From: Niabella aurantiaca DSM 17617
Lineage (GTDB): Bacteria > Bacteroidota > Bacteroidia > Chitinophagales > Chitinophagaceae
NCBI RefSeq assembly: GCF_000374125.1
Contig: NZ_KB893626.1
Location: 62,001 to 126,000 of the forward strand
Direction of reading: 5' to 3'
Length of the DNA stretch: 64,000 bases
Shown here: positions 36,366-46,275 of the stretch, piece by piece
Layout: each line of letters opens with the position of its first letter
Numbering within the stretch: the first letter of the stretch is position 1
Position numbers and translations under genes: made by a program
Notes under the pieces: model-generated
What the model was told of the DNA's origin: nothing
Seen by the model: only the letters and a program-made list of their open reading frames with translations
Databases searched by the model: none

Positions 36366-39300
36366 ATGAGATTGATATGGGTATTTTTACTTGTATTCAG
36401 TTCTACTGTTGGATATGCCCAAACCAAGAGTATTTCTGGAGTTGTAAAGAACGCAGAAGACGGCGTCGTGCTTGGTGGCGTAACCGTAAGCATTGCAAAT
36501 AAATCGTTACAGACAACCACGGATCAAAACGGTGAGTTTAAAATTGACGCGCTCGTTGGAGATACGCTGGTCTTTTCTTTTGTTGGCAAAAAAGAGCAAA
36601 AGGAAGTGGTCGGTACAAAAAGCATTCTGCAGGTACAGATGTACAACGACAAAAATGACATGGAAGAAGTAACGGTGGTGGCTTTTGGTAAGCAGAAGAA
36701 AGCCACGGTTGTAGGGGCCATCACCACCGTAAGTGCCAAGGACCTGCGCATACCGGCCTCTAACCTTACCAGTGCTTTTGCCGGCCGGATACCGGGTGTG
36801 ATCTCCTACCAGTTGTCCGGCGAGCCGGGGGCGGACAATGCCCAGTTCTTTGTACGGGGGGTTACGACCTTTGGTTACCAGGCTGCACCCCTGGTATTGA
36901 TCGACGGGTTTGAGTCGACCATGGACAACCTGGCCCGGATGCAGCCGGACGATATTGAAACCTTTTCCATCATGAAGGACGCCCTGGCCACCGGGATGTA
37001 TGGTGCCCGCGGCGCCAACGGGATCATTATGGTTACCACCAAGGCGGGCCATGAAGGTCCGGTGGGCTTTAATGTACGTTTTGATGTAAACGTAGCCAGC
37101 CCGGTGCGGACGCCCAAAATGCTGGACGGGCCTACTTATATGAAGCTGTATAATGAAGCACGCATCACCCGCGACCCCAACCTGGGACCCTATTATTCCC
37201 AGCAAAAGATACAGTCTACGATCGACAACGAAAATCCGATGATCTTTCCCAATATCGACTGGTACAAGACCATGTTCAAGCCTTCGGCCACCAATATGAA
37301 AGCGAATGTAAATATTTCGGGCGGTGGCCAGGTAGCTACGTATTATGTGTCGATGGGGATGGACAAGGAAGAGGGCCGGCTCAGAACAGATCAAACCAAT
37401 AAATACAGCAACAATATCGACATTCAGCGTTATTTTATCCGTTCCAATGTGGTCTTTAAGCTAACGCCCACTACAAAACTGGATACCCGGATCCAGGGCC
37501 GTTTTGAAGGATTAAATGGTCCCTATGTTTCGGCGTCCAACTTATTCCGGATGGTGATGTTCAGCAACCCGGTGGATTTCCCGGCGGTATATGAACCGGA
37601 TTCGGCCAACCAGTTTACACAGCACGTATTGTTTGGAAGCAGCTTTGTGAATGGTGCTACAAAGGTGAACCCTTATGCGGAAATGGTTAGGGGCTACCAG
37701 GATAAGAACACCTCCGATATCACCGCACAGGCAACCCTGATGCAGGACCTCGGTATGATTGTAAAAGGCCTGCGGGCCCAGCTAAAGGCATCGGCCACCA
37801 CCTGGAGCGAAAATACCGGTCTGCGTGCGTATAACCCCTACTATTACGACCTGGAATCGTACAACCAGATCACCGGGGTGTACAAGCTGTTTCCCCTGAA
37901 CTCTACCAGCGGGCAGCCCTACCTGGGGAATATCATTCCAGTAAGGGATGCCAACGGGCGCTATTATTATGAACTGCTGTTTAACTGGGAGCGTACGTTT
38001 GGCCCGCACAGCCTGGCCGCTACAACGGTGGGTACAATGGAAAAGAACCTCCTGACCTCCGGCAGCAGCACTTCGATCTTTGAAGCGCTTCCCGAAAAGA
38101 ATGTGCGGAACTCCGGGCGTGCCAACTATACCTACGACCGGCGTTATATGATGGAGTTTGGTTATTCGTATATGGGATCCGAAAAGTTTACCGGCGGCAA
38201 GCGCTGGGGTTTCTTTCCTTCCGTAGGTGCAGGCTGGTCCGTGTCTAACGAAAAATTCTGGGAGCCGTTAAAAGATGTGGTCAGCACGCTTAAGCTGAGA
38301 GGCTCCTGGGGCCTGGTGGGGAATGATAATATTGCCGCGCGCCGGGACCGCTTTTTCTTCCTGTCCGATATTACCCTCTTTAATGGTGCAACGGTTGTGG
38401 ACAATGGTTACCGCTGGGGAACTTCATTCATGAACTCTTATGGCGGCTTCCGCGTGAACCGCTATGCCAACCCGGATATTACCTGGGAAGAATCCGAAAA
38501 ATGGAACCTGGGGATCGACCTGAACCTTTTCAATGAAGCGTTAAAGCTGCAGACCGATTTTTACCAGGACCGCAGAAGCAAAATATACATGCGGCGTGAG
38601 AACTTTCCTGCCTCAGCCGGCCTGGAGGCGGCCATCAGCGGAAATGTGGGGGAGGTGCTGTCAAAGGGATTTGAAAGCTCGCTGAGCTATGAAAAAACCA
38701 TGTCGAAGGATTTCTGGTTCTCTGCAAGGGCCAACCTTACCTATGCTACCAACAAGCTGGTAAGGCTGGACGAACGGAACTATCCGGACCAATACCTGAA
38801 AAGGCTGGGAAGCAATATCAACCAGCAATGGGGCCTGATCGCCGAGCGGCTTTTTGTAGACGAGTATGAGATCCAGAACTCACCCAAGCAGGATTTTGGA
38901 GACTACCTGGCTGGCGACATCAAATACAAGGACGTGAACGGCGATGGCATTATAAACGGCAACGACCGGGTAGCCATCGGCTATCCTACGGTTCCGGAAA
39001 TACAGTATGGGTTTGGAGCTTCCATGATGTATAAAATGTTTGACCTGGGCTTTTTCTTTAACGGCAGCGCCCGAACTTCCTTCTTTATTGATGCAACAGC
39101 TGCAAGCTCGGAGGACCGGGCCGGGATCGCACCTTTTGCTTTCCGGAGAAACGCCCTGGCCATTATTGCCGATGACTACTGGAGCGAAACCGACCCCAAT
39201 GTACATGCTTTCTGGCCCCGGTTGTCTACGTTCCCGGTAGATAACAATATACAGCAATCCTCCTGGTGGGTACGGGATGGTTCTTTCCTGAAGCTGCAAT

Positions 39301-39491
39301 CGGTGGAGCTGGGATACAGCCTCAGACAGCTCAAAAGATGGGGGATCAAGGGCGATAGCCGCATCTATGTCAGCGGACAGAACCTGTTCACCTTCTCTTC
39401 ATTCAAGCTCTGGGATCCGGAAATGCGGGATCGTGGGCTGGGATATCCAAACAACAAAAGAATTAATGTCGGGATTCAATTGACTTTTTAA
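36366..39491 (+). CDS. SusC/RagA-like TonB-dependent transporter (cassette copy 2)
   Basis: A 1041-residue outer-membrane transporter. I place the start at ATG 36366, because MRLIWVFLLVFSSTVGYAQ is a proper signal peptide; the frame is open back to a TTG at 36189, but that 59-residue extension is A/T-rich and lacks signal features. A carboxypeptidase-regulatory-like domain, a plug with GADNAQFFVRGVTTFGY and KDALATGMYGARGANG, and the barrel follow; no STN domain. It is paralogous to the susC at 12626. It begins susC-susD-DUF4959/5000-DUF4998, an arrangement with no enzyme gene, so its substrate is unknown. Confidence 0.94.
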   Translation: MRLIWVFLLVFSSTVGYAQTKSISGVVKNAEDGVVLGGVTVSIANKSLQTTTDQNGEFKIDALVGDTLVFSFVGKKEQKEVVGTKSILQVQMYNDKNDMEEVTVVAFGKQKKATVVGAITTVSAKDLRIPASNLTSAFAGRIPGVISYQLSGEPGADNAQFFVRGVTTFGYQAAPLVLIDGFESTMDNLARMQPDDIETFSIMKDALATGMYGARGANGIIMVTTKAGHEGPVGFNVRFDVNVASPVRTPKMLDGPTYMKLYNEARITRDPNLGPYYSQQKIQSTIDNENPMIFPNIDWYKTMFKPSATNMKANVNISGGGQVATYYVSMGMDKEEGRLRTDQTNKYSNNIDIQRYFIRSNVVFKLTPTTKLDTRIQGRFEGLNGPYVSASNLFRMVMFSNPVDFPAVYEPDSANQFTQHVLFGSSFVNGATKVNPYAEMVRGYQDKNTSDITAQATLMQDLGMIVKGLRAQLKASATTWSENTGLRAYNPYYYDLESYNQITGVYKLFPLNSTSGQPYLGNIIPVRDANGRYYYELLFNWERTFGPHSLAATTVGTMEKNLLTSGSSTSIFEALPEKNVRNSGRANYTYDRRYMMEFGYSYMGSEKFTGGKRWGFFPSVGAGWSVSNEKFWEPLKDVVSTLKLRGSWGLVGNDNIAARRDRFFFLSDITLFNGATVVDNGYRWGTSFMNSYGGFRVNRYANPDITWEESEKWNLGIDLNLFNEALKLQTDFYQDRRSKIYMRRENFPASAGLEAAISGNVGEVLSKGFESSLSYEKTMSKDFWFSARANLTYATNKLVRLDERNYPDQYLKRLGSNINQQWGLIAERLFVDEYEIQNSPKQDFGDYLAGDIKYKDVNGDGIINGNDRVAIGYPTVPEIQYGFGASMMYKMFDLGFFFNGSARTSFFIDATAASSEDRAGIAPFAFRRNALAIIADDYWSETDPNVHAFWPRLSTFPVDNNIQQSSWWVRDGSFLKLQSVELGYSLRQLKRWGIKGDSRIYVSGQNLFTFSSFKLWDPEMRDRGLGYPNNKRINVGIQLTF

Positions 39492-39501
39492 AAAAAGGAA
39501 C

Positions 39502-41457
39502 ATGAAATTTTTTAATATTACTGTATTTGCGCTTTTGCTGATCACTGTTGTCTCCTGCAAAAAATATCTGGATGTGGTACCAGATAATACCCTGAAGCTG
39601 GAAGATATCTTTGATACAAAAACAGATGCCTGGAGCGCCCTCGCAAAGGCGTATAATTATATTCCGCGGGATGACAATACCCACTTAACCTCCTGGACCC
39701 TGGGCGATGAATGGCTGGGCCGGCTGGATCTGAATAGCAATACGACCCAGTTGCGGGCTATGCGCATTATGCGGGGGCTGCAGTCAATGACGTCGCCGCA
39801 GCTGGGGCTCTGGTCCGGCACCGAAGGCGGAAAGCCGCTCTACCAGGGCATTCGTCAAACAGACGTATTCCTGGCCAATATCGACAAGGTCAGGGATATG
39901 CAGGATGCGGAAAAAAACGACTGGAAGGCCCAGGCAAAAATGCTGAAAGCCTATTATATGTTCCTGCTGGTACAGCATTACGGTCCGATTGTGATTCCCG
40001 ATAAAATGGCCACACCCGAATCAAAGCCGGAAGATCTTTTCCTGCCGCGGTCCAAAGTGGAAGATTGTTTTCAATACATATTGAAGCTGATCGATGAAGC
40101 GTACCCGGATCTTACCGAGCGGGCAGATGCGAACAATGCCGGCCAGATCGATAAGATGGTAGCCAAGGCCATCCGGGCACGGATCCTGCTGTTCAGGGCC
40201 AGCCCGTTCTTTAACGGGAACCGCGAATATTTTGGTGATTTCGTTGATCATGACGGCCAGCCGTTTTTCCCGGTTGAGTACAAACAGGAAAAATGGAAGG
40301 AAGCGCTTGATGCCATCGACGAAGCCATCACCATCGCAGAAGCCAATGGCCACCGGCTGTACAATTATACCCGGGAGCCTTATAACTACGACCGCGCAGC
40401 GTTTGCCGCAAATAGCGATAATATGAAAACGCTCTATAACCTCCGGATGGTGATCTGCGATCCGTGGAATGAAGAGCTGGTATGGGGTTATTCCAACATC
40501 GATTATTATAACCAGGGAGAGCTTGCCCATTCGTCGAATATACGGCTGCCTTCCGGCTATGAAGGCGTTGTCAATACGGCCGCATTTTCCTGGCAATGGA
40601 TGGGCGCATCCTACCAGATGGCCGAGCGCTATTATACCAGGAACGGTCTGCCGATAGACGAAGATCAGACCTTTGACAAGAGTACTATGCATGAAGTATT
40701 GAATACGCCGGGGGCTGCTGATCCTGAATATGCACCGCTTGCGGGGATCATGCAGCCGGGTGCTCAAACCATACGGCTTTACATGAACCGGGAGCCCCGT
40801 TTTTATGCCAACCTGGGCATTACCGGCGGGTACTGGAGGGCACATACCCAACTGATCAGCACCATGATGTATTCGGGTACCGCCGGCGGGTTCAACTCAT
40901 CGGTGAACCAAACCGATTATTTTGCGACGGGCATCGGCGTTCAGAAATTTGTGCATCCCGAGTCGCAATCGGGTGCCTGGCAGCGGACCATTAAATATCC
41001 TTACCCGCTGATCCGCATGGCAGACCTGTACCTGATGAAGGCGGAAGCCATGAATGAATTTTCAGGACCCAGTGCGGCCGTGTACGAGGAGATCAATAAA
41101 GTGCGCCGTCGGGCAGGGATACCCGACATACAGGTGGTGTGGTCCGATCCGAGTCTTTGCCGGAACCCGGGCAAACACCTGACCAAAGAAGGTTTGCGGG
41201 ATATCATCTTGCAGGAGCGGTCCATTGAGCTGGCTTTTGAGGGACAATATTTCTGGGATATGATCCGGTATAAAAGGGCGGCCACCGTGTTCTCGGCCCC
41301 CATCCGTGGCTGGACCCACACCGGCACCAATGCAGCTTCTTTCTTTGTGCTGGAAGACAAACAACCCCGGCGGTTTACGATCACAGATTGTTTATGGCCG
41401 ATCGACCTGAATGAGATGAATACAAATGGTAAACTGATCCAGAACCCGGGATGGTAG
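39502..41457 (+). CDS. SusD/RagB-like lipoprotein (cassette copy 2)
   Basis: A 651-residue surface lipoprotein, again longer than typical SusD proteins. The lipobox VVSC gives lipidated Cys19, followed by KKYLDVVPDNT. The SusD signature LIRMADLYLMKAEAMNEFSG lies near residue 505, followed by KEGLRDIILQERSIELAFEG and a C-terminal IQNPGW. It starts 10 bp after susC and is followed after 26 bp by the next lipoprotein. It shares length and several segments with the SusD at 15877, which supports duplication of the whole cassette. Confidence 0.95.
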   Translation: MKFFNITVFALLLITVVSCKKYLDVVPDNTLKLEDIFDTKTDAWSALAKAYNYIPRDDNTHLTSWTLGDEWLGRLDLNSNTTQLRAMRIMRGLQSMTSPQLGLWSGTEGGKPLYQGIRQTDVFLANIDKVRDMQDAEKNDWKAQAKMLKAYYMFLLVQHYGPIVIPDKMATPESKPEDLFLPRSKVEDCFQYILKLIDEAYPDLTERADANNAGQIDKMVAKAIRARILLFRASPFFNGNREYFGDFVDHDGQPFFPVEYKQEKWKEALDAIDEAITIAEANGHRLYNYTREPYNYDRAAFAANSDNMKTLYNLRMVICDPWNEELVWGYSNIDYYNQGELAHSSNIRLPSGYEGVVNTAAFSWQWMGASYQMAERYYTRNGLPIDEDQTFDKSTMHEVLNTPGAADPEYAPLAGIMQPGAQTIRLYMNREPRFYANLGITGGYWRAHTQLISTMMYSGTAGGFNSSVNQTDYFATGIGVQKFVHPESQSGAWQRTIKYPYPLIRMADLYLMKAEAMNEFSGPSAAVYEEINKVRRRAGIPDIQVVWSDPSLCRNPGKHLTKEGLRDIILQERSIELAFEGQYFWDMIRYKRAATVFSAPIRGWTHTGTNAASFFVLEDKQPRRFTITDCLWPIDLNEMNTNGKLIQNPGW

Positions 41458-41483
41458 GACATCGTTTCAATGAAACGCATTTA

Positions 41484-42761
41484 ATGAAAATGAGTATGAA
41501 AAATAAACTGATTATACCAATATTACTACTGATGCTGGCTGCAGCATGTAAAAAACAGGACCGGTTTGAAACGGAAAGCGGCGACAGTACACCGCCGGGC
41601 AAAGTGGTCCTGAAAGAATATACTCCCCTGTATGGCGGTGCCCGCTTTTTTTATTCGATACCCAAGGATGAGGACCTGTTGGGTATTGAAGCAGTGTATA
41701 CCAACAAAAGCAACCAGTCGTTCACATTCATGGCATCCTATTTTATCGATTCGCTGGATGTATATGGCTTTGGGAGCATTGACGAATATACCGTGCAGTT
41801 GTATGCGGTAGACCGGTCGGGCAATAAATCGGAGCCACTGGATGTAAAAGTAACACCTCTGGAGCCGGCCTATACGAGGGTGGCCAAAACCGTGCAGGCC
41901 AAAGCAGGATTCAGCTCTTTTTTTCTCGACTGGCAGAATGAGCTGGAACAGAATGTGAATGTGTATGTGGAATATGAATTCCCGCAGGGCGGCACCAACC
42001 GTAAATTAACGACCGTATTCTCTTCCAACCTGCCGGCGGACAGAAAGTTTGTGAATGATCTGTTTTTAGGTCCCAATGAAAAGGTGAACGTAAAAGTAAA
42101 GGTGGAGGACATCTATGGCAACATGACCGAATTCATGGATAAGGGAACCCTTTCGCTCCTGGAAGATATGAAGATCCCCAAACAGAGCTGGACGATCCCC
42201 AACCCCAACGATTCTATCGGCGGAGTGCCTATGATGTTTGGGAACGGTTTGGAAGGAAGATCGCTCAAAGTAATTGATGACATCATCGACCGGGGCGATA
42301 ATCTGAACTTCCTGCATACCCAAAGCCGCGGGCGTACCGGCAAAAGCTCGGATGGCAATATGCCCTGGAACTTTATCATTGACCTGGGAGGCTATTATCA
42401 GATCAGCCGGATCATTACCACACAGCGGCACTCCGGTGGCCTGGCCAATGTAAGCAGGGGACAGTACTACCGCACGGAAAATGTGGGTATTTACCGGACC
42501 TATATATGGGATGATGCCACCAGCAAATGGGATACCGTAATGCAATATACCATACCGGTACCGGCCGGCCTTACGGAACTGGAGTTTGTAAAGAAGGGTG
42601 AGGCCGGGGATATGGCCTATATGTATCCGGATAATCCCCAATATACCAAGCCAACCCGAAAGTTCCGGTTTGAAGCAGTAAAGGGGTTTTCCGGAAATTA
42701 TACCCTGGATGATGCCAACTGTCTTTCAGAAATCACTCTTTATGGCAAAAAAGCGCAATAA
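41484..42761 (+). CDS. Surface lipoprotein with DUF4959/DUF5126/DUF5000-like domains (copy 2)
   Basis: A 425-residue lipoprotein, counterpart of the protein at 17832. Three ATGs at 41484, 41490 and 41496 fit a lipoprotein signal ending LAAAC; I use the first. The mature protein has two beta-sandwich segments (DEYTVQLYAVDRSGNKSEP in the first, EDIYGNMTEFMDKGTLSL in the second) and a C-terminal discoidin-like region with MPWNFIIDLGGYYQISRI and a final LSEITLYG. This region would bind sugar at the cell surface; no catalytic motif is visible. It is the third gene of the cassette, with small gaps on both sides (26 and 11 bp). Confidence 0.75.
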   Translation: MKMSMKNKLIIPILLLMLAAACKKQDRFETESGDSTPPGKVVLKEYTPLYGGARFFYSIPKDEDLLGIEAVYTNKSNQSFTFMASYFIDSLDVYGFGSIDEYTVQLYAVDRSGNKSEPLDVKVTPLEPAYTRVAKTVQAKAGFSSFFLDWQNELEQNVNVYVEYEFPQGGTNRKLTTVFSSNLPADRKFVNDLFLGPNEKVNVKVKVEDIYGNMTEFMDKGTLSLLEDMKIPKQSWTIPNPNDSIGGVPMMFGNGLEGRSLKVIDDIIDRGDNLNFLHTQSRGRTGKSSDGNMPWNFIIDLGGYYQISRIITTQRHSGGLANVSRGQYYRTENVGIYRTYIWDDATSKWDTVMQYTIPVPAGLTELEFVKKGEAGDMAYMYPDNPQYTKPTRKFRFEAVKGFSGNYTLDDANCLSEITLYGKKAQ

Positions 42762-42772
42762 ATTTCAGCATT

Positions 42773-44434
42773 ATGAGTAACAAAATATATATCTACCTGC
42801 TCTTCTGTTTAGCGATGGTATCATCATGCAGTAAAATGTATGATAACCTGGAAAAATACGCCGGCGAAACGGTGTATCCGGGACGGTTTGATACCATCGT
42901 CGGCCATGTGGGATTTGAGCGCGTGGAGATCGATCTGATGAAGGCCGGAAGGATCCCGGCCAGCCAGATAAGACTGGGTAAGGCCATGAAAACGGTTGTG
43001 GAATATGATGATAAGCAGCTTACCATCGATTCCCTGGCGTCATGGCTCAATATAACGGATCTTAAGGTATCAAAATTATACCGGTTCAGAGTGTACACCA
43101 TTGATGAGAACGGGAACCGGTCGGTGCCCCAGCAGATCGGACTGATCCCCTATACCGAAACGGATGTGACGAACCTGGCAATGCCAACTCCCCAGGCGCT
43201 GACCTCACCCTCTTCAGCCATCCTGACCTGGCCAACAGGGATCTCTTCAGCCGTGTTGAGCTATTATGGTCTGGAATATTCCTATAAGGATAAGAACGGG
43301 GACATAAAGGAAGGACAACGCGGGCAGGATCCCCGCATCTTTATGGCCAACCTGGCCTCGGGTGCCATTGCTTCCATCGACCTCAACTATAAGATCATTC
43401 CCAAGATCAACGGCACCTCCATATTGGATACAGTGTGGGTTTCGCGGAAAGCGCAGGTGAGCATTCCAACAGGTTCCACTCCGTTTGCTCCCTTCGAACC
43501 GGCCATATTGTCGGCCAACGGGATCACTACGTTCACCGCAGATGCCGTTGCCCCGGTAGAGAAGCTGACCTTTCCGGTGCGCACGGGAAGCCTGCAGGAT
43601 ATCTTCTATTTTCAGGGGCTAAAAGAAATTGACCTGACCGGAGGCACGCTTTTTGAAATGACCGAGAACAGCTATAACCGGAATGGGGTTACCGACGTTA
43701 TCGGTGGCGGCCCGATCGTTCCTTTTGCGCGCCGTATGGGCGATATGCCGCTTACCAGCGCGCAATTCCTGCTGGATCTGCTGGAGGTGGGTAAGCTGAC
43801 CAAGGTGAAGTATCTTGCCAATTCTATGGGAATTGATGACCTGCTGGCACCGTATGTAAGCAGCGGGGTGGTGGAGATCGTAAGCAAACCCGATGAGGCG
43901 TTGATTCCCCTGCAGCCGTTCCTGCTGAATGGAGTCATTCAGGATGGAAACTGGGAGCTGGCTGTTGACGCTCCCGCGGCAACCTACCCGCCCGGGGCCG
44001 ATTTACAGAATGTAATAAAAGCCACCGTGAAGAAAAAGAATGGTACGCTTGTGATACAGATCCCCAAGGAATACGAGTTTGATGTAGCCCAGTATAAATA
44101 TCTGAAATTTAAAGTGTATGCGCCCCCCAAAGCTGTATTGTCGGGCACTTATGCCCCCTACCAGCGCCTCTGGTTCCGGTTTATGAATAATCTGTGGGCT
44201 TTTGGATCGGAGAGCAGCTACGGGCAGCAATACTGGGATTACGGCAAGGATGCGTACCCCATCAGCGATACGGATCTTGAAAAGTGGATCGATATGAAGG
44301 TGGATCTATCAAAAAGCGTAGATAAACACAACCGGGTAATTGTGATCAATATTGGCGGTGAGCCATCGCTCACGTTTGCCCCGGCTACAGATATTACCTA
44401 TTATTTTGCCAATTTGAGGTTTAGCAAAGATTAA
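42773..44434 (+). CDS. Surface lipoprotein, DUF4998-like domain with a distinct C-terminal module
   Basis: A 553-residue lipoprotein with Cys19 (VSSC). The mature start YDNLEKYAGETVYPG and the first FN3-like segment (YRFRVYTIDENGNRS) match the DUF4998 protein at 19075. Beyond residue 215 it differs: a central region (about 225-380) and a C-terminal jelly-roll-like domain (about 390-553) with YKYLKFKVYAPPKAV and ITYYFANLRFSKD, reminiscent of carbohydrate-binding modules rather than the discoidin-like end of copy 1. It is the last gene of the cassette, and a strong terminator follows 28 bp downstream. Its ligand is unknown. Confidence 0.72.
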   Translation: MSNKIYIYLLFCLAMVSSCSKMYDNLEKYAGETVYPGRFDTIVGHVGFERVEIDLMKAGRIPASQIRLGKAMKTVVEYDDKQLTIDSLASWLNITDLKVSKLYRFRVYTIDENGNRSVPQQIGLIPYTETDVTNLAMPTPQALTSPSSAILTWPTGISSAVLSYYGLEYSYKDKNGDIKEGQRGQDPRIFMANLASGAIASIDLNYKIIPKINGTSILDTVWVSRKAQVSIPTGSTPFAPFEPAILSANGITTFTADAVAPVEKLTFPVRTGSLQDIFYFQGLKEIDLTGGTLFEMTENSYNRNGVTDVIGGGPIVPFARRMGDMPLTSAQFLLDLLEVGKLTKVKYLANSMGIDDLLAPYVSSGVVEIVSKPDEALIPLQPFLLNGVIQDGNWELAVDAPAATYPPGADLQNVIKATVKKKNGTLVIQIPKEYEFDVAQYKYLKFKVYAPPKAVLSGTYAPYQRLWFRFMNNLWAFGSESSYGQQYWDYGKDAYPISDTDLEKWIDMKVDLSKSVDKHNRVIVINIGGEPSLTFAPATDITYYFANLRFSKD

Positions 44435-44461
44435 GTAAAACCGCAGGCCTTACAGATTTTT

Positions 44462-44494
44462 CTGCCGCAGTGTTTTGTCTGCGGCAGTTTTTTT
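44462..44494 (+). terminator. Rho-independent terminator of cassette copy 2
   Basis: CTGCCGCAG (44462-44470) pairs perfectly with CTGCGGCAG (44479-44487), with an 8-base loop, followed by seven T residues (44488-44494). It closes the susC-susD-lipoprotein operon that ends at 44434. Confidence 0.93.
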
Positions 44495-44526
44495 GAGCAC
44501 ATGAGGCCCGGAACAATGCCGGCGGC

Positions 44527-44856
44527 CTACGCCGTTTTGAACAGATCCAGCAAGGACTCCGCCTTGAAATTTACTTCTGCGGTTTCCAGTAATTGAAAAA
44601 GATCTTCCAGCTCTTCCCGGTTCAGGATCATTCCGTAACCTTCCAGTGGTGTGGGTATGTAGATATTCTTCCGGCCGGGGCTTGCATCAAACGGGCTGTA
44701 TTCCCGGTTCTCTTTTACCAGGGTATGAAATATATGAAGGTCCTGTGCGGTCATTGTCAGCAGGGTGGTTTGAAATGCCAGCTGAAAATGCCGGCACTCA
44801 TTACAAACAATAAGGTAGCCGTGGGGGGCGTAGTAGAGTGTTTTAAAGTTGCACAT
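44527..44856 (-). CDS. Small conserved protein with N-terminal cysteines (possibly DUF6686-like)
   Basis: A 109-residue cytosolic protein. I use the ATG at 44856 (MCNFKTLYY); a TTG at 44871 would add five lysine-rich residues. Cys2, and Cys18 and Cys21 in VCNECRHFQLAF, could bind metal. The C-terminal half has LNREELEDLFQLLE and is acidic and helical. The layout (an N-terminal CNxCxxF element and a helical end) resembles a small Bacteroidota family I remember as DUF6686, but I cannot confirm that without a search. It is convergent with the cassette at 42773, with a terminator between them. The function is unknown. Confidence 0.65.
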   Translation of the reverse strand: MCNFKTLYYAPHGYLIVCNECRHFQLAFQTTLLTMTAQDLHIFHTLVKENREYSPFDASPGRKNIYIPTPLEGYGMILNREELEDLFQLLETAEVNFKAESLLDLFKTA

Positions 44857-45015
44857 GGGCTTTTTTTTCAAAAATATCGGCCCGTTTCCCGTTGGGGTTT
44901 CGAAAAAAGGAAAAGAAGTTACGCGATCGGGAAAAAGAAAAGCAGATATTCCCCGGATGTTTTAAGGGTCATCCGCGTCCTTATTACCGGATGATCATGG
45001 ACCGGCATCAAAATG

Positions 45016-45083
45016 AACTTATAAAGTTATTGTCCGGTCGGTGAGGACGCCGACCGGGGCGCAGGCCACATAGTTTGTGTTCC
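45016..45083 (+). repeat. Palindromic intergenic repeat, copy A
   Basis: CCGGTCGG (45034-45041) and CCGACCGG (45050-45057) form a perfect 8-bp hairpin with loop TGAGGACG. It is preceded by TATAAAGTTATTGT and followed by GGCGCAGGCCACATAGTTTG. The left part recurs at 22840 and the hairpin plus right part recurs, inverted, at 20333-20395. The rest of the gap 44857-45140 holds no gene that I can support. Confidence 0.65.
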
Positions 45084-45140
45084 GTCATGCGCTTTCCGCG
45101 CCGGTCACTTTTACCAGCACTACTATGGTTGCCGCTCCGG

Positions 45141-45171
45141 GAAAAGAAACGCCCCCACTACAGCGGGGGCG
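45141..45171 (-). terminator. Intrinsic terminator of recA
   Basis: CGCCCCC (45150-45156) pairs with GGGGGCG (45165-45171). On the minus strand the hairpin is followed by TTTCTTTTC (45149-45141), giving a standard rho-independent terminator about 30 bp after the recA stop codon. Confidence 0.88.
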
Positions 45172-45200
45172 CACTTACTAACCTGTCTATATTCAAAAAA

Positions 45201-46229
45201 TCATCCCTGCATTTCTTTGATCTTTTCACGGATCAGGGCTTCTACTTCCGCTGCCAGTTCCGGGTTATCCAGCAGCAGGGCTTTCACTGCATCGCGTCCC
45301 TGTCCCAGCTTGTCGTTGTTATAGCTGTACCAGGAGCCGCTTTTTTGCAAAATGCCCAGTTCCACGCCCATATCAATGATCTCCCCGGTTTTGGAAATAC
45401 CCTCTCCGAAGATGATGTCAAATTCCGAGGCACGGAATGGCGGCGCTACTTTGTTTTTTACCACTTTTACTTTCACCCGGTTCCCGATGGCGCTGTCACC
45501 GTCTTTGATCTGGGCCGAACGACGAATATCGAGCCGTACAGACGCATAGAATTTCAGCGCATTACCACCCGTGGTGGTTTCAGGGTTACCAAACATGACC
45601 CCAATCTTTTCCCGCAGCTGGTTGATGAAAATACAGATCGTGTTTGTTTTTGAAATGGTGGCCGTAAGCTTTCGCAATGCCTGGCTCATCAGGCGGGCAT
45701 GCAGCCCCATTTTGCTGTCGCCCATTTCCCCTTCCAGTTCGCTTTTGGGAACCAGTGCCGCCACCGAGTCAATAACCACAACATCCAGCGCCCCGGACAG
45801 GATCAGCCGGTCGGCAATTTCCAGTGCCTGTTCCCCGTAATCCGGTTGGGAGATCAGCAAATTATCTACATTTACCCCCAGCTTTTTTGCATAGCTGCTG
45901 TCAAAAGCGTGCTCCGCATCAATGATCGCACACATACCGCCTTTTTTTTGCGCTTCCGCTATCACATGGGTGGCAATGGTTGTTTTACCGGATGATTCCG
46001 GGCCGTAAATTTCAACAACACGACCGCGGGGCAGACCGCCGATCCCGAGCGCCGTATCCAGGCCGATAGAGCCGGTAGAGACAACTTCCTGGGTCGTTTC
46101 GGCTTTCTCATTCATCAGCATTACACTGCCTTTTCCGTAGTCCTTATCAATTTTGTCCATTGTAAGGCGCAGTGCTTTCAGCTTTTCGCTGCTCATGTCT
46201 ATTTCCGTTGTTTTATCTGTTTTTGCCAT
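45201..46229 (-). CDS. recA: RecA recombinase
   Basis: The 342-residue strand-exchange ATPase of homologous recombination, acting on single-stranded DNA in the cytosol. The ATG at 46229 is preferred (a TTG at 46235 would add two residues). Walker A is GPESSGKT (residues 76-83); later features are the VVIDSVAAL Walker B, the MSQALRKLT and [35 protein letters not shown] segments (cited by their known RecA hallmarks NQ.R.KIG and GGNALKF), and the C-terminal helical domain. Nothing suggests truncation. It has its own terminator and a duplicated promoter motif upstream. No LexA gene or recX adjoins it. Confidence 0.98.
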   Translation of the reverse strand: MAKTDKTTEIDMSSEKLKALRLTMDKIDKDYGKGSVMLMNEKAETTQEVVSTGSIGLDTALGIGGLPRGRVVEIYGPESSGKTTIATHVIAEAQKKGGMCAIIDAEHAFDSSYAKKLGVNVDNLLISQPDYGEQALEIADRLILSGALDVVVIDSVAALVPKSELEGEMGDSKMGLHARLMSQALRKLTATISKTNTICIFINQLREKIGVMFGNPETTTGGNALKFYASVRLDIRRSAQIKDGDSAIGNRVKVKVVKNKVAPPFRASEFDIIFGEGISKTGEIIDMGVELGILQKSGSWYSYNNDKLGQGRDAVKALLLDNPELAAEVEALIREKIKEMQG

Positions 46230-46275
46230 AACCAAAATTACAATTTACCATTGTCCGTTCGAATGAATTTATCAA

